From Azadirachta indica (Eukaryota > Streptophyta > Magnoliopsida > Sapindales > Meliaceae), in NCBI GenBank assembly GCA_022749755.1, contig CM040452.1, forward strand, positions 20,354,350 to 20,418,349: a DNA stretch of 64,000 nt, given 5' to 3'. Made by a program: the position numbers and the translations under genes. Positions 1 to 12,206 of this stretch are shown piece by piece (positions within the stretch are counted from its first letter, which is position 1; each line of letters starts with the position of its first letter). The notes beneath the pieces are model-generated. The model searched no databases. It was given only the letters and a program-made list of their open reading frames with translations, and was not told where the DNA came from.

Positions 1-242
1 CAAATTTAAGCTAATCGTTAATGGTATATTATTAAATATACACAAAGAAAACCAAACCAAACTAAACCATCTTCAATCTCTGTGTACTGTACGTCCTCTC
101 ATAAATAAATAAACCCGAACCCCTGTCCAAATTTAATACGAGCGAGGAATGAGATTAGAAATTTTCTGTAAAACCAGAAAGAATATTCTTAGGCTAACGT
201 TGGAAATTAATTTATGTTGTTGTGTATGTGATATTGTGACAG

Positions 243-1247
243 GGAAAGAAGGATTATCGGCAGAAGAGACTCTTGCAGTTGGAAGTTACAACGCTTTGCT
301 GAAAAGTTCACTGCCAGGAGAATTTCAGTTTTACAAAGCAGAAGAAGAGAGCTTTGATTCGTCACATGAAGCATTTAGATCAGCTTTTCCTCGTGGGTTT
401 GCATGGGAAGTGTTGAGTGTATATTCAGGACCGCCATTGATTACCTTCAAGTTCAGGCACTGGGGTATCTTTGAAGGGCCTTTCAAAGGACATGCTCCTA
501 CTGGAGAGAAGGTTGAATTTTGTGGATTGGGAACTCTCAAGGTATTGTCTATTATTTTATTTTAATTATGCTGATAGTTGACAATGTTAAATCTTGAAAG
601 GAAACATGACGTGCAAGTGATTTTTAAAAATATGTATAAAAATTTTTAATTTATTTTAAAAAAATAATTATCTCATTAATAATAATTATTTAATTAAAAT
701 AATTATTAAATTTTTAAATTTTGATAAAATATAATATATTTTTTAAAAATATATCAATAAAATAAATTATAATATTATTCTTTAATACGTTAATAATATA
801 AATTTTATTAATATATTATAAATTTATATATGATATAAATAATTTTTAATATATTAAAATTTTAATATCAATTAAGTATAGAAAATAAATAAAATAAATT
901 ATCAATTATAGACAATATTATTATTAATAGGGATATAATTATTTTAAAATTTTTACAAATATTTTTAAAATTATTAAGATAATTTATTTAATATGACAGA
1001 ATTTAAGAATTTGAATGTGCTTATTCCATTTTGAAATTGAAGTAAATAAATGAATATTTTCTTTTGGTAGTATAACCTTTAAAGAATAACAATGCAATAC
1101 TACTATTAAACATCCACATGGAACATTTGGTCGACATTTTGTCTCTTTAAAATTAAATTGAAATTAAAGAAGTTGAAGCTCAGTCCAGGTCAGCTCGCTG
1201 CGAGCTTCTTTAATATTATCTGCAGGCCTTTTAATATTATCCATCAA

Positions 1248-1297
<50 letters not shown>

Positions 1298-1697
1298 GGA
1301 ATCTTCAACTTCTGCCCCTGTTTTGTGGCCGAAAAATTGATGAATAAAAATGAAAAAATAATGTTTAACATTATAAAATTCTATCAGATCTAACTTAAAT
1401 TAAAAAAAAAAAAATTGAACTCCACTCAAATTCTACGAGCAATCCATAATATTATGCATTGACATTCCCAAATAAGTAAATTAGATTTTAATAATTAGAC
1501 TTAATTCGTGTGCTGCTAATTGATGAAAAACTTGATAGGTTGATGAATCGCTCAGAGCAGAGGATGTTGAGATTTACTACGATCCAGCTGAGCTTTTCGG
1601 AGGCTTACTGAAGGGATCACCAATTTCAGAATCGCAGAAAGAAGATAGCAATTCCACAGCAACAACTCAAGGCTGTCCATTTTCCAAGAAAATATAA
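243..1697 (+). CDS. Pathogen-related protein (SnoaL-like), 5' partial
   Basis: Two exons are visible: 243-541 (acceptor AG at 241-242, donor GT at 542) and 1539-1697, ending in TAA. They join in phase (AAG|GTT). The first exon opens in phase 1, so the earlier exon or exons, holding roughly the first 80-90 residues, must lie left of the window. The 151 or so residues seen match the C-terminal part of plant pathogen-related proteins (barley PR-like, Arabidopsis At1g78780 type): SAEETLAVGSYNALLKSSLP, FPRGFAWEVLSVYSGPP, FKFRHWG and GPFKGHAPTGE, then VDESLRAEDVEIYYDPAELF and a Cys-Pro-Phe near the end. The fold resembles the NTF2/SnoaL family. No reaction is firmly known, and the name comes from induction by pathogens. 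The in-frame ATG at 149 is intronic and is not taken as the start. It converges with CDC16. Confidence 0.85.
615..990. repeat. AT-rich foldback (MITE-like) repeat in an intron
   Basis: Inside the last intron of the pathogen-related gene, about 618-685 (TTTTTAAAAATATGTATAAA onwards, ending ATTAATAATAAT) is matched imperfectly, in reverse complement, by about 915-985. The element is almost pure A+T. The layout suggests a small non-autonomous DNA transposon, but the ends and target-site duplication are not clear. Confidence 0.4.
1248..1296. repeat. (GATT)n microsatellite
   Basis: About twelve uninterrupted GATT units lie in the last intron of the pathogen-related gene. A likely length polymorphism. 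Confidence 0.95.
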
Positions 1698-2159
1698 GTG
1701 CCAGTATATCTAAAATTCTACGTGCTTTGTTTTGCGGGTCAACCTTTTTCCTATCTATTTCTATTGTACTTTTTATCTTTTATAAACAAGGTACTTAATT
1801 ATTTCTGTATTTTGTTTAACTTCATAAATCGAGACATTTTACTTATAATGTAAATTAGTACAGCAAATGGTCTGAGAAAGTTTATAGTACCACAGAAGTA
1901 AGGGATATAGCTCCAGCAATCATAGTAACTCAAGCTAAAGAATTTAGGAAATGACCAAAATACATTGCCAAGGAAATTAATAATGCATAACATATAAAAT
2001 CAAAAATATACAGATTAAGCATCATACTTGGCCGATACCATTGGTGAACCAGAAACCATAATAATAAACTGTTACAGGCATGAGAGTAATAAATTACATA
2101 TACATTACAACATTGAGAAAAATAATACTATGAAAATCATTAAGAATACTAACCTCATT
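1698..2159. other. Convergent 3' region between two genes
   Basis: This 460-base stretch separates the stop codons of the pathogen-related gene (+) and CDC16 (-). It should hold both 3' UTRs and polyadenylation signals. The short ORFs in it (1799-1993, 2028-2222) resemble nothing I know. Confidence 0.6.
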
Positions 2160-5100
2160 TCAGCGAAATTCAATTTTTGGGTCAATGCCACGGCGACCTT
2201 CATCTACAAGAGCCAAGCTTAACATCTCCGTGCAAAATTGATCTTCTGGCTTCAGCCATAGAGCCTGATTTTGAAACAAGAATAATAAGGAATCAAATTC
2301 TCACAACAGATGGGAACAAGAATAATAATGAAACAGGCAGAGGCAAATGAATGATTATAAACAAATTCTCATGGTTCTTTAAAATGTGAATGAATACACA
2401 GACCCAAGGCCTATATGTATAAAGGAAACAGCAAAAAGTTCTCTGTAGTTTACCTTGTGATAGTATGTAATGGCAGCAGAAAAGTTATCCTGCATACAAG
2501 AGCATTACCATAAAACAGCAGTTATCTAAACTTATAGTTAAAGATCACAACATATGATCCGCATGGGAACTTTTATAATGAACTGGAACTAAAAATTCCA
2601 CAACACCTGCAAATGGTACGTGTAAGCAAGACCTGCATAGGTACTCAAGCTTCTATTTGATAATGTAAGTGCTCTCTCATAGCAGGAGATAGCCTCGTGA
2701 AACATCCTGAAACGTGATAGCTTCTAAAATCAGGTTCAAAAAACAATTATATCAATTTAAAGTGACAGATTAATATTACTACAAATTAACCAAAATCGCT
2801 CTCCAAGAAAAATACAAAAAGCACATACATAACGACTTTCCTTTTTTACTTTCCTGTGAAGAGACCAAAATATTGGTCATAGCTGAATAATATTTCCAAC
2901 AAAATCTAAACTTACTTTAACTTTCTGTAAGCATGTGCAAGATTGACCACAGTTGGTTCCCACATTTCACTTAAAGAGGATGGAATGTGCGCCAAGGTCT
3001 TCTCAAACCACCACACAGCTTTGTTATACCTACAAGTGTTTCAAATAAGACTTGCAGGCCAAAATAGATGATTGTATGCTTGCATGAAAGCCATAACAAA
3101 TAATGATAAAAAGAGTCCAATCCCTGTAAGTTCAATTCAGCCCAAATTTCACAACTCAGGAGTAATCATATTATTTTTCTTAAAAAAATAACTAATCATG
3201 TCAACAGCTCAGCAGGAAACAAATTGATGGGAACCAAACTTCCTTACTCCTTCATGTTATAAGCAACAACCCCAAGTTCATTGTATACAAGTGGATCTGA
3301 TGGGCATATGGCCTTTGCCTGCATGAAAAACTGGAAAGCAGACAGCTAATCAGAATTTAAAAAATACATTTAAAGATAGATCATTAAGAGATTTAAATAG
3401 AGAAGACATTTTTATGGCAGCGAAGGAGGATGTAGCAGAAAATATGATCAAAATTTTAATTACGCAGGACTCAGGATAATGAATAATAAGTGACTAGCAT
3501 TTGTTACATTCCTTGTCAATTGGAAAAGATAATTTTCTTTTTATTTGAATCCAGCCATTAGTTCCATCATTTTGTACAGAATTAAAAATAATTTTGAGGA
3601 AAATAAGTCCAATTCAGATCAAACTTAATAATCCAAAGAAAAGAAAAATCCACAAGATAACATTAATCTGCCAATCATATTAGATTGATTTAAAGTTCCC
3701 ACTGAAGTCAAAAGCAAAAAAATGAAAATTTGCCTATGTTCACAAGAAAGCAAAACACCTGCTCGGCAAGCTTAAAGCTGTGAGTTCGCATGTATTCCAT
3801 TCCAATGTACAAAGTTGGTAAATGGCACCTGGAATAAGAGAATATCAAGATTCAACCTGTAAAAAGACAATTTATAGTAATAAGAGTACTCCCACAATAC
3901 ACTGCATTCCATCACTAAAAATTAAATAATGATATTCATGAATATTTATGATTCATAAAACTAGACGTGAGTGTCATTTAGAATCAAAAAGGAAAAAGAA
4001 AATGACTATGCCCTAGGTCAATGCTATGACTAAGTTTATTATATTACAGTATGTTACTCAGGTAGAAATATAAATTTCCGATGCTTCTCATTGATAAAAG
4101 TTTCAAATAATAGAGCAGTCTGTTACAACAAAGAACAAAAATCATCATAAATGACCAATAAACGCAAGCTTAATACTTGCAGTCATCTTAAGACAATATC
4201 AAAGCAATTGAAATTTCAAGGACTACACAAAACCCAATAGAAACTCGGACCAAGAACATATTGCACATGTAATTACACACACACAATACGAATAGTGTTC
4301 TTCAATTAATCAAGAATTCAATGATATCAAGAAGCAAAATCTGCCAAACCACTATCCGTCAAATTTCTTCAAACCAAATAAAGATATACTTAATGATACA
4401 CGAAAGACAATGCTACGCATTCTGAAATGCTCAAAGCAAGTGAGGGCCTATACTATATCAGCGTCCCAGTCCTTATTGCATAAAATATTGATTTAAGGAA
4501 AAATCAGAAAGAAAAGACAGCTCCAATAAAGAATGCTAAAGAATCACCCTGGAAATAAACGAGCAGCTGTGCGATAAGCGAACATTGCTTGATCACCCTC
4601 TTCTTGAGCGGCAAAAGCATTTCCATAACCTATCCAAGCAGGTGGGAATGTCCTGTCGAGATTTGTTGCCTTGCTGTAGTGAATGGAGCCAACAAGAAAT
4701 AAGATCTCATTAAATAACACTTGAACTTCATATAATATCCATAGAAGACATCCTTTTAATAAGAACAAATAATCAGTGAGAAGAATGTACAATTGAAAAC
4801 TAAACTAGCAATAAAGTTCCATACAAAAGTGAAAATTTTAATCAACAAAAATGATGGAACAATATAAAAGTTATATATAAAAGGTCTAATATAAAAGTTT
4901 CATATCCTCTTATATTAGCAACAAAAATGGAACAATAAATTCAATACTGAAATCAATAGACACAGTTAAGGATGTATAATGAATAATGAGGCTCGTGATC
5001 TTTACCTGAAATAACGACGTGATTGATCATATTTCTTTATGCAATAGTAATAGCAACCAACTGCAAACCATGATAAAGCCCTAAAAAAGTGAAAAGTCCT

Positions 5101-8100
5101 TATAAGCAAACCATGTAATGCACAAAGTCTAGAGAAAAGGGTAGTGAGGCCAAGATTGGACATGAGAAACCCTTTTAGTCCTAAAGTCTAAATTATGCAA
5201 ACTTTCAGCAGATTAAACTAGCAACACTAAGAAACTTCAACCTCAATAGCCATTCTGGTCCTACAGTTTTTCCATTTATATTTTCCCAGACCTTCATTAT
5301 TTAACTCTTCCTCAGTTTTCTAGAAAGAGAAGAAAGAGGACATTCTCACTTTTGAGGATAATCCTTCACTAAATTGCATGCCATCAGATATAGTTCATTT
5401 GAATGTCCAAGTTCCATAGCAGCAGCTAAGTGCACCAAGGTACATTTCAGATGGAAAGGGTCTTTCTCAAGTAGTCTGAAAAAAAAATAAAAAATAAAAA
5501 GAAGGCGGTCAGCTGCAGCATCTCAGGAATAAATTGCAGCCATCTTCTTCACTTTATCACCAACTTACACAGAAGTTAGTTCAAAACATTTTTGGTATTC
5601 GCCACATTGATGGTAGTATTCAGCTTTACAGGCCAAAAGATCAGTATTGTTTTTCAGAGTGTGTGTGAAGCTCGAATGGTCACTATCACAGCTTTCTTTT
5701 TCAATTTCTCTGAATTTGGCTTCCACAACATTCTCCTTGTCATACTGGATAAAAATCAAGGGTAACACGAAAACAATAAGGAAAGATATTGGTCATTGCA
5801 CACACGGAGCAAAAACTTATGAATCATATCAGTGAAACAGATGAAAATTTTCACATAAACAGATTTTTGATATTGTTTGCTTCTGGACTAGCACATATTT
5901 AAATTGCACATATTCAAATTGCATGTTATTCACCTTTTTTATCAAACATGAGTAGAACAAAGAGAGCCAACCATCTTCAGAACCAAATTCCAATGATGAA
6001 AGTAAACTTGTTTCTGAAAATCAATAGCCGATAAATTTAAAGTAGTGTATTAGCAACTGCAATGCATTCCACAGAAGAATCAAATGCTAGAATAACAGAA
6101 CCAAAGAAAGTTTATTAAATAAAATTTATAAAACCATATGTGCGCAAGTAAAATTTCCATTAAATGTATATAAACATATGTATGTATAAATGAAATAGAA
6201 TTAAAAATGCAAACATGTTTCATAATTCACTTTTCTCTGATAATATAAATAGATCACTGCAAAGAATACCTTCCTCGCATGTTAGCATATGATTTTCAGT
6301 AAGGCATTCCAGAGCCTGAAAAACGAATTGAGGTAAATCCATGAGAAGAATCCAAAAAATGAAAAGTTATATTTTACATGGAAATACATCATAAATTCAA
6401 ATAACAATAAAATTGATAACATGTCAAGCATACCTCATAACACAGAGGATCAGCTTTGACTGCTGCTTTGTACCTTAAATCAATGTCAAACAATATATTC
6501 ATTAAGTATATGTACGAACTATAGTATTTTATTGAACAAAGTTGAGAGAATAGAGCAAAGAGAATTGACTGGAACAGAGTAGACATATTGACAAATGAAA
6601 TTGCAAAGAAAAAAAGGTAGCATAAAAAAAAAGTGTCTAAAGGGACCACCTAATTTACTGAAACCGATGCAAGCTTTCAATCAGATGACAACCAGGTGTA
6701 GGTAACCACATGTAGTGAAGCAGAGGTGGGCTTTCAAATGAATCTTGTTAAATTATATTTAAAACCTAACTTGCCACTATAAGTCTTTTTATGTCTAGCA
6801 CTGCACCCCACAAATTAGTGCTAGAATCCTAGTAACGGAACAAGATAAAAGAACCATAAAAATAGTCATTCTGTTATTAGAGCCGAACCAACTTATGTAA
6901 AAATTGGGTTCAGTGATTTATTTTTGTGCAGCAACCACAAATAAGTGCTAGAATATTAGTAACGGAACAAGATAAGGGAACCATAAAAATAGTCATTCTG
7001 TTATTAGAGCCGAACCAACTTATGTAAAAATTGGGTTCGGTGATTTATTTTTGTGCAGCAACAAGTTCATACAAGAAATGGCGTAGAAAAGAGCAAAACA
7101 AAAATGTAGGGCAAGAATATTGTTGCAATTTAAAACCATTTGGCATATAAAAGCATATGAGAAAGTAGAAGATCTATTTCATGCAGCATTCAATTTGGAC
7201 AATCAGCCTCTTTTAGAAGCAAAAGAGAACCAGTGCCTTTCCTGAACTGAACCATCTCAGCATACTATCTTTCCTGTGTCACCAGTTAGATCCAAGAACA
7301 CATGAGATGTGTTCATTTTATTTTGTCTAGTCACACTTTTGCATTGATTTATGATGAGGAATGTTGTCTAGACCACCAATTATATATAGATGTTTCTTCA
7401 GCTGAATCTTACTCATTGCTAATAATCACTTCTATCAAATATTAATACATTAACAAAATCTTCACAGCAATGAAAATGAAGAAAAATATACTTATATCCT
7501 GACCTACGAAGATGTCTAGCTATGTTCAGAATTATCCCAACAAATTAATAAAGTCATTTCCTTTTCTAAGGGAACCAGAATAACATAGTATAGGAAAACA
7601 TTAAATAACTTTATATGACTATAGTATAAGAAAGACAAACTGTATAAGTTATTATCAGTTTGACAGAATAGCTAAGGGAAATGAGCATAAGGCATCACAC
7701 AATAAAGCAGCATGATTTCCAAAGAAAATGGTTTGCAAAAGCTAACCACAGCCGAGCCTGGGCACGATTTTCCAAAGCTTCATATGCTCTGCCTCTCAGA
7801 AAGCATATAGCCGAAGAGATCTGTCGAAGAAAAAAGAAATGCTGGGTCAAGAATAAGGTGATGTGCCAAAAAAGAAAATTAAACAAAGACAAAAGATCAA
7901 AATAAAATGAGGAAAAAACTTACATTTATTTCTCTATCTTCCCCATCTTTATCTAAGTACATGACATTACCATCTTTTGTGTCATAAACAATCCCATCTT
8001 CATCAACCTTGGCGTCACCAAGCATTGACAAACACTGGTCCCACTCTTTCAGTTCCTCCTAATTATACATAGAGCAGACCAAGTATAAATAAATAAATAA

Positions 8101-8943
8101 AAGACATACTACTTAGTCATATCAACTACAAACGTATAAGAAAAGTCCAACAATTATTTAGCTCAAAATTAACAGTTTGTCCGGTTTTATTTCTTCTAAC
8201 TTTCTTTCATTTTCTTAGAACAGGCAACACCGAAAGACAAGGCCTTTTATTTCTTTATTTACACACACACACACATATATATTTTGCCAAGAGAAATTTT
8301 AAAAAAATAAGTTAATAAATTTGAAATTGGTAAAACATTCTTTTTCTTTGTAGAATAATATGAGAAAAAAGTTATTCTCACAAACACATTTTCCACATTG
8401 TTTTCTCCTCATGAAGTCACAAGCAGTGAAAGTTACAAAATTTAAAAATTAGACTCGAAATGCCAAAAAAGTTCAATCTGCTCCGCTTTTCATTGTTTTC
8501 ATTCTCTTAAATCATTTTTTTTCTTATGTTAGATTTCATTTATTCTTTCCACTGAGCTTACAGTAACTGCTTCCTACATAATTACATTAATTTCCAGTCC
8601 AAAATTTTCAATTTCTTTTCTTTTCCACATACAATAGAGCACACAAACCGCAAAGTCCCAAATTCAACTTCCAATGCAATCGAAAATAGAATTTTACCAG
8701 GCACTTGGCAGCCAAGTAGCGGAACCGGAGATCGCGGAGCACGATTTTCGAGGCATTCAGAAGGTGGAATGCACGGCGGTAGTGGCGGCCCAAGAACAGA
8801 GCCTGAGCCTGCATGTACACATCAGCTGGGTCATTTGTCAAAGCGGCTACTTTATCTGCGAAGAATATGGCCGACGAGTACAAATGCTTGTTCACGCAGT
8901 CGCGAACCACTCCGCGAAGCTTCTCAATCTCTTCTTCTCTCAT
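2160..8943 (-). CDS. CDC16: Anaphase-promoting complex subunit 6 / CDC16
   Basis: A TPR scaffold subunit of the APC/C ubiquitin ligase, which drives degradation of cyclins and securin in the nucleus. Sixteen exons on the minus strand: 8943-8698, 8058-7924, 7820-7747, 6473-6434, 6315-6270, 6013-5934, 5744-5569, 5475-5350, 5080-5006, 4673-4548, 3828-3759, 3330-3248, 3029-2916, 2706-2607, 2489-2454 and 2264-2160 (TGA). All are bounded by GT-AG and every junction keeps phase. They sum to 1632 nt, or 543 aa, the length I recall for Arabidopsis CDC16 (NOMEGA). Landmarks are MREEEIEKLRGVVRDC, FLGRHYRRAFHLLNASK, ISSAICFLRGRAYEALENRA, KNNTDLLACKAEYYHQCGEY, FPPAWIGYGNAFAAQEEGDQ, the EMWEPTVVNLAHAYRKLK helix pair and the end DEGRRGIDPKIEFR. 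TPR-like helical repeats run through most of the protein. The start is the first ATG, in a GC-richer 5' region. It appears intact. Confidence 0.97.
6809..7062. repeat. 127-bp tandem duplication in CDC16 intron 3
   Basis: Copies at 6809-6935 and 6936-7062 differ at only a few bases (for example GAATCCTAGTAAC versus GAATATTAGTAAC, and GGTTCAG versus GGTTCGG). The high identity points to a recent event. It lies wholly in the 1.3 kb intron between exons 3 and 4. Confidence 0.92.
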
Positions 8944-10387
8944 TTTCGTGGCAATTAATTAAAGATCTGTGGGTGCGTTTGGTTCTCGGGAAAGTAATTG
9001 ATTCTACTTTCCGTTGGCTAGAAGGAAAATGAGGGTTTTTCTGATGGGGGGTTTTGGGGAGTGAAGGAAATGCGAGTAATTTGAGCGGGAGCGGTTTTGT
9101 TGAAAATTTTTAAGTGGGCTTAGCCTATAGGCCTGAGTTTGGGTTCTTTCTTGGTAGTCAAAGTAGTGGGCTGGGCTATAGATAGTCCAGTTTAGTTTAG
9201 TTCAGAGTTTTTTAATCTTTCTTCTTTTTAATACTTATGGTTCTCCCAAAAATAGTGTCAAACACCTCTTCAATTTTATGATTATTACATTTGTAAAGCT
9301 ACAAGAATTAAATTCTTGTTGTGAGAAAAAAAAAAGGTAATTTCTTTTTTGGTTTTAGAAATAATTTTGAATATGTTCGGATTTTAATTTTTTTTTTTTC
9401 CCATTATCTTATCAATCCAGTACATAATTTAAAACAATTTTTCGGTCTTAGAAGTGGTTGAATGACATGGATGGGTCTATGTATGGTATGGTGAACCGTC
9501 AGTAGCATATGCATAGAAATTTAAAGAGATCACACAATTTCCAAGTTTGACAAAAGTTATAATCATAATGTCTATTCTAGTTTAAGATATATATATATGA
9601 ATGTAATAGAAAGAAAAAAAAATAATATAAATAATTAAGACATTTGGTTGGTTTTAAAAAATTTGTACATTTCAACAAAAGAAATTTTTTTTTTTTTTTT
9701 GCTTTGAAAGAGTTTTTGATATAATGGAATATGGATAAATTAGACCATCTTTATATTAATTTAACAAAATATTAAAATTTGTATTTTTTTAAAAAAGATA
9801 AATTAAAATACATAATATAAAATTTCATTTAGTACTAAGTTTGAAGTTAATATTTTTATGAGGTAAAATTACTTGATATTAATATCAATAAAAGATAATT
9901 TTTATTAAAAATTAATATTTAGCTAGTATTTTATCAGTTAGAAAGCGAATTTTTTTAAAAATTCAATCAAATAATCTGAACACAGCAATATTATTAAATA
10001 ATTAAATTAATAGAAGAGGTTAAAAATCATCATCTCAATCGTCCTCTCAAATTAATATCATAGGACCCCAAACCAATAGCCATACATTTGAATTGTGGGT
10101 GTATAATTATTAATTAATAAATACAAGTATATATATTGATGAAGCAAGGCAGGTCCCATAGCAAATACTCTGTCTCGACCAAATCTTTTACCTTTTCTTT
10201 TTCTTCATATAATAACACAACTTCCTTCTTACTGATAAAACTTCTCGTACACTATAACAATAAAAAAAAAAGGCCCATACGATCGATGAAACCTATAATC
10301 ATCGTACCCACGTCCCTACCGTAGTTTAATCTTCTTCCCTTTATCTATCCCTTCTCTCTTCATCTTAATTTTTTTACGAAGATCTCC
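8944..10387. other. Divergent intergenic region
   Basis: This lies between the CDC16 start (-) and the small serine-rich gene (+). The first 300 or so bases beside CDC16 are GC-richer, as expected for its 5' UTR and promoter. From 9200 on it is AT-rich with homopolymer runs. The 5' UTR of the 10388 gene probably begins near 10140-10330, which is pyrimidine-rich. I see no further gene. Confidence 0.5.
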
Positions 10388-11287
10388 ATGGCCATTTCTG
10401 AAGTTTCTTCACCAGTGACATCCCTGGAAAGTACTGAGAGTTCTTGTTCTCGAACGTCCAGCACCTGCAGCGTTCAAATGGTGTCCAAATCTGTATCAGA
10501 CAGGCTGCTGGGAAAATTCGTTGACACGTTGCAGTATGATTTTGATTATGCTCAGAGCGGTTTGTGGTCTCCTCCAGTTCCTCGGATGGTTTACCTGAAC
10601 TCGCCCGGGAAAATCTGCTCAGAAGACGAGTTGTTTACCAAACTTAAGAAAGCAAAGAAGGCTTGTCGATGGAGGATTTTCTGCTTAAATGTATATATGC
10701 AGTACTCTCATTTCTTTCACAATCTGAATCATTCATTTTCATGTGTTTAGTATTGTGTGTTAATTTATTTTGTGAGAGATATGTTTTACGTTTTTGTTTT
10801 CTTAAATTTTCAGATTATTACACGTTGTCATGTTTTTTATTTTTATTTCTATTATGGTTTGAACTCGACTAGTACAAAATTTTTTAACTTTGCTTCAACA
10901 ATAATTGTAGTGTCCTTTTGGTAGCGCGGAGATTTTGAAAACATGTTTCAGAAATATTAATGAAATTAACTAATGCAGAAAACACTCCTTTTATATATGG
11001 TTATATATCTTCCAGCTTAATATATTAACATAAATTTTCTGTTTTTTTTTTCTTTTTACATATTCTTTTCAAATATGAATCCGTGATTTAATAATTTTAA
11101 ATTTGTAAAAATCAAAATAGATTTTGAAAATAATAACATAAAACCCTTTTATATTTTGCAGTTTATTTATATCCCATGATAGTGATATCTGCATTTTCTT
11201 CGTCAACGTTAATCAACCTGTGAGTTTTCTCATCTTCCCAGATGTTGTAATACTGAGATGCTTTTGCTTCTTTTGCAGGTCTTTTGA
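10388..11287 (+). CDS. Small serine-rich plant protein, function unknown
   Basis: Exon 1 is 10388-10690 and exon 2 contributes only 11279-11287 (GTC TTT TGA), giving 103 aa. The donor is AAT|GTATAT and the acceptor TTTTGCAG|GTC. The N-terminus is rich in Ser and Thr ([20 protein letters not shown]), followed by a more conserved-looking body: [27 protein letters not shown], then [20 protein letters not shown] and a hydrophobic tail FCLNVF. There is no signal peptide or membrane segment. It resembles a family of short uncharacterised land-plant proteins with the S-D-R-x-L-G-K-F and L-W-S-P-P motifs, which I recall only loosely and without a known function. The start has good context (CTCCATGGCC). 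Without splicing the frame reads on into intron to 120 aa, which is less likely. Confidence 0.65.
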
Positions 11288-12206
11288 TGCTGCTGAAGCT
11301 TAAAGCTCGCATGGTTTAATGCTACATCCTGCCTATAATTAATCCACGAAGCCATGCTTTGTCCCATAAACTTATTCGCCACGCTACATCAGAAAGCTAG
11401 ATTACTACACCAATCGGGGTCAAAAGTTTATTTCCAGTCAAAAAAGAAACCCTATTAACTATGTCTCTTCTTGTAATATAATATAATTATGTAATATTCA
11501 TCTTCTGCGACTACTGCTACGTGTACCCAATTTTTCAGTGTAATGTTACGTTGTATTACAAGTAAATTATGCCGAATCGGGTATTTATTCCGAGATTCTA
11601 AATAAAGTTATATATTTAGGCAGAAGAATTTGAATGGTAAAATGACGCATCAGCGGACATCCTCTGCAATTTCCATGCGAGCAAAAGGGAATTTCAGAGT
11701 ACCAAGCCTTTTGCTGCTAAAGCCAGAGATGTGCTTTTTTAATTGAAACGAAGAAAACTACTGCCTCTCAACGGTTCACTTGAGATCCAAAGGAGCAGCC
11801 ATTTAACTTTCTGATTTACTCCTCCTTTTGTCTTTATTAACTTGAATTAGATCCCCTTCCCTTCCCTTCCCTTCCCCAGCTAGCTTCTTTTTCAGTAAAT
11901 CAAAAAAAAAAAAAAAAGGTCTTAATTTTTATTTTTGGATTTTTAATTTTACAAATAATTTTAAAGACCTGGAAATTTTAGAGGTTGCCATACATAATTT
12001 ATCCCATTTCATTTTTTTCTATTTTTTTTTTTTTACACAATGACCTCTAATTGAATAGCTTTATTTGCATGCAAATGAGAAGATTTCATAAGTGCTTGCA
12101 ATTAAATAAAATTAAAATAACTATTTTATTGACAGAACCTGTTTTTTTGGCGCTTCAAACGGCAACCTCCTTTTTCAAATTTCAGTTACTCATCAAACAA
12201 AACGAC
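11288..12206. other. Intergenic region upstream of the PPR gene
   Basis: Holds the 3' UTR of the small serine-rich gene (to roughly 11600) and the promoter of the PPR gene. A CCCTT-rich pyrimidine tract lies at about 11850-11880, and A and T homopolymers follow. No gene seen. Confidence 0.5.

Noticed and set aside
149..565. 138-aa frame starting at 149 as the true start of the pathogen-related gene
   Set aside because: Residues before GKEGLSAEE have no likeness to the family, and a splice acceptor (GACAG) sits exactly at the point where likeness begins. The N-terminal exon must be outside the window.
12051..12206. N-terminal extension of the PPR protein
   Set aside because: It would add 52 residues not seen in the family; the later ATG gives the expected start and length.
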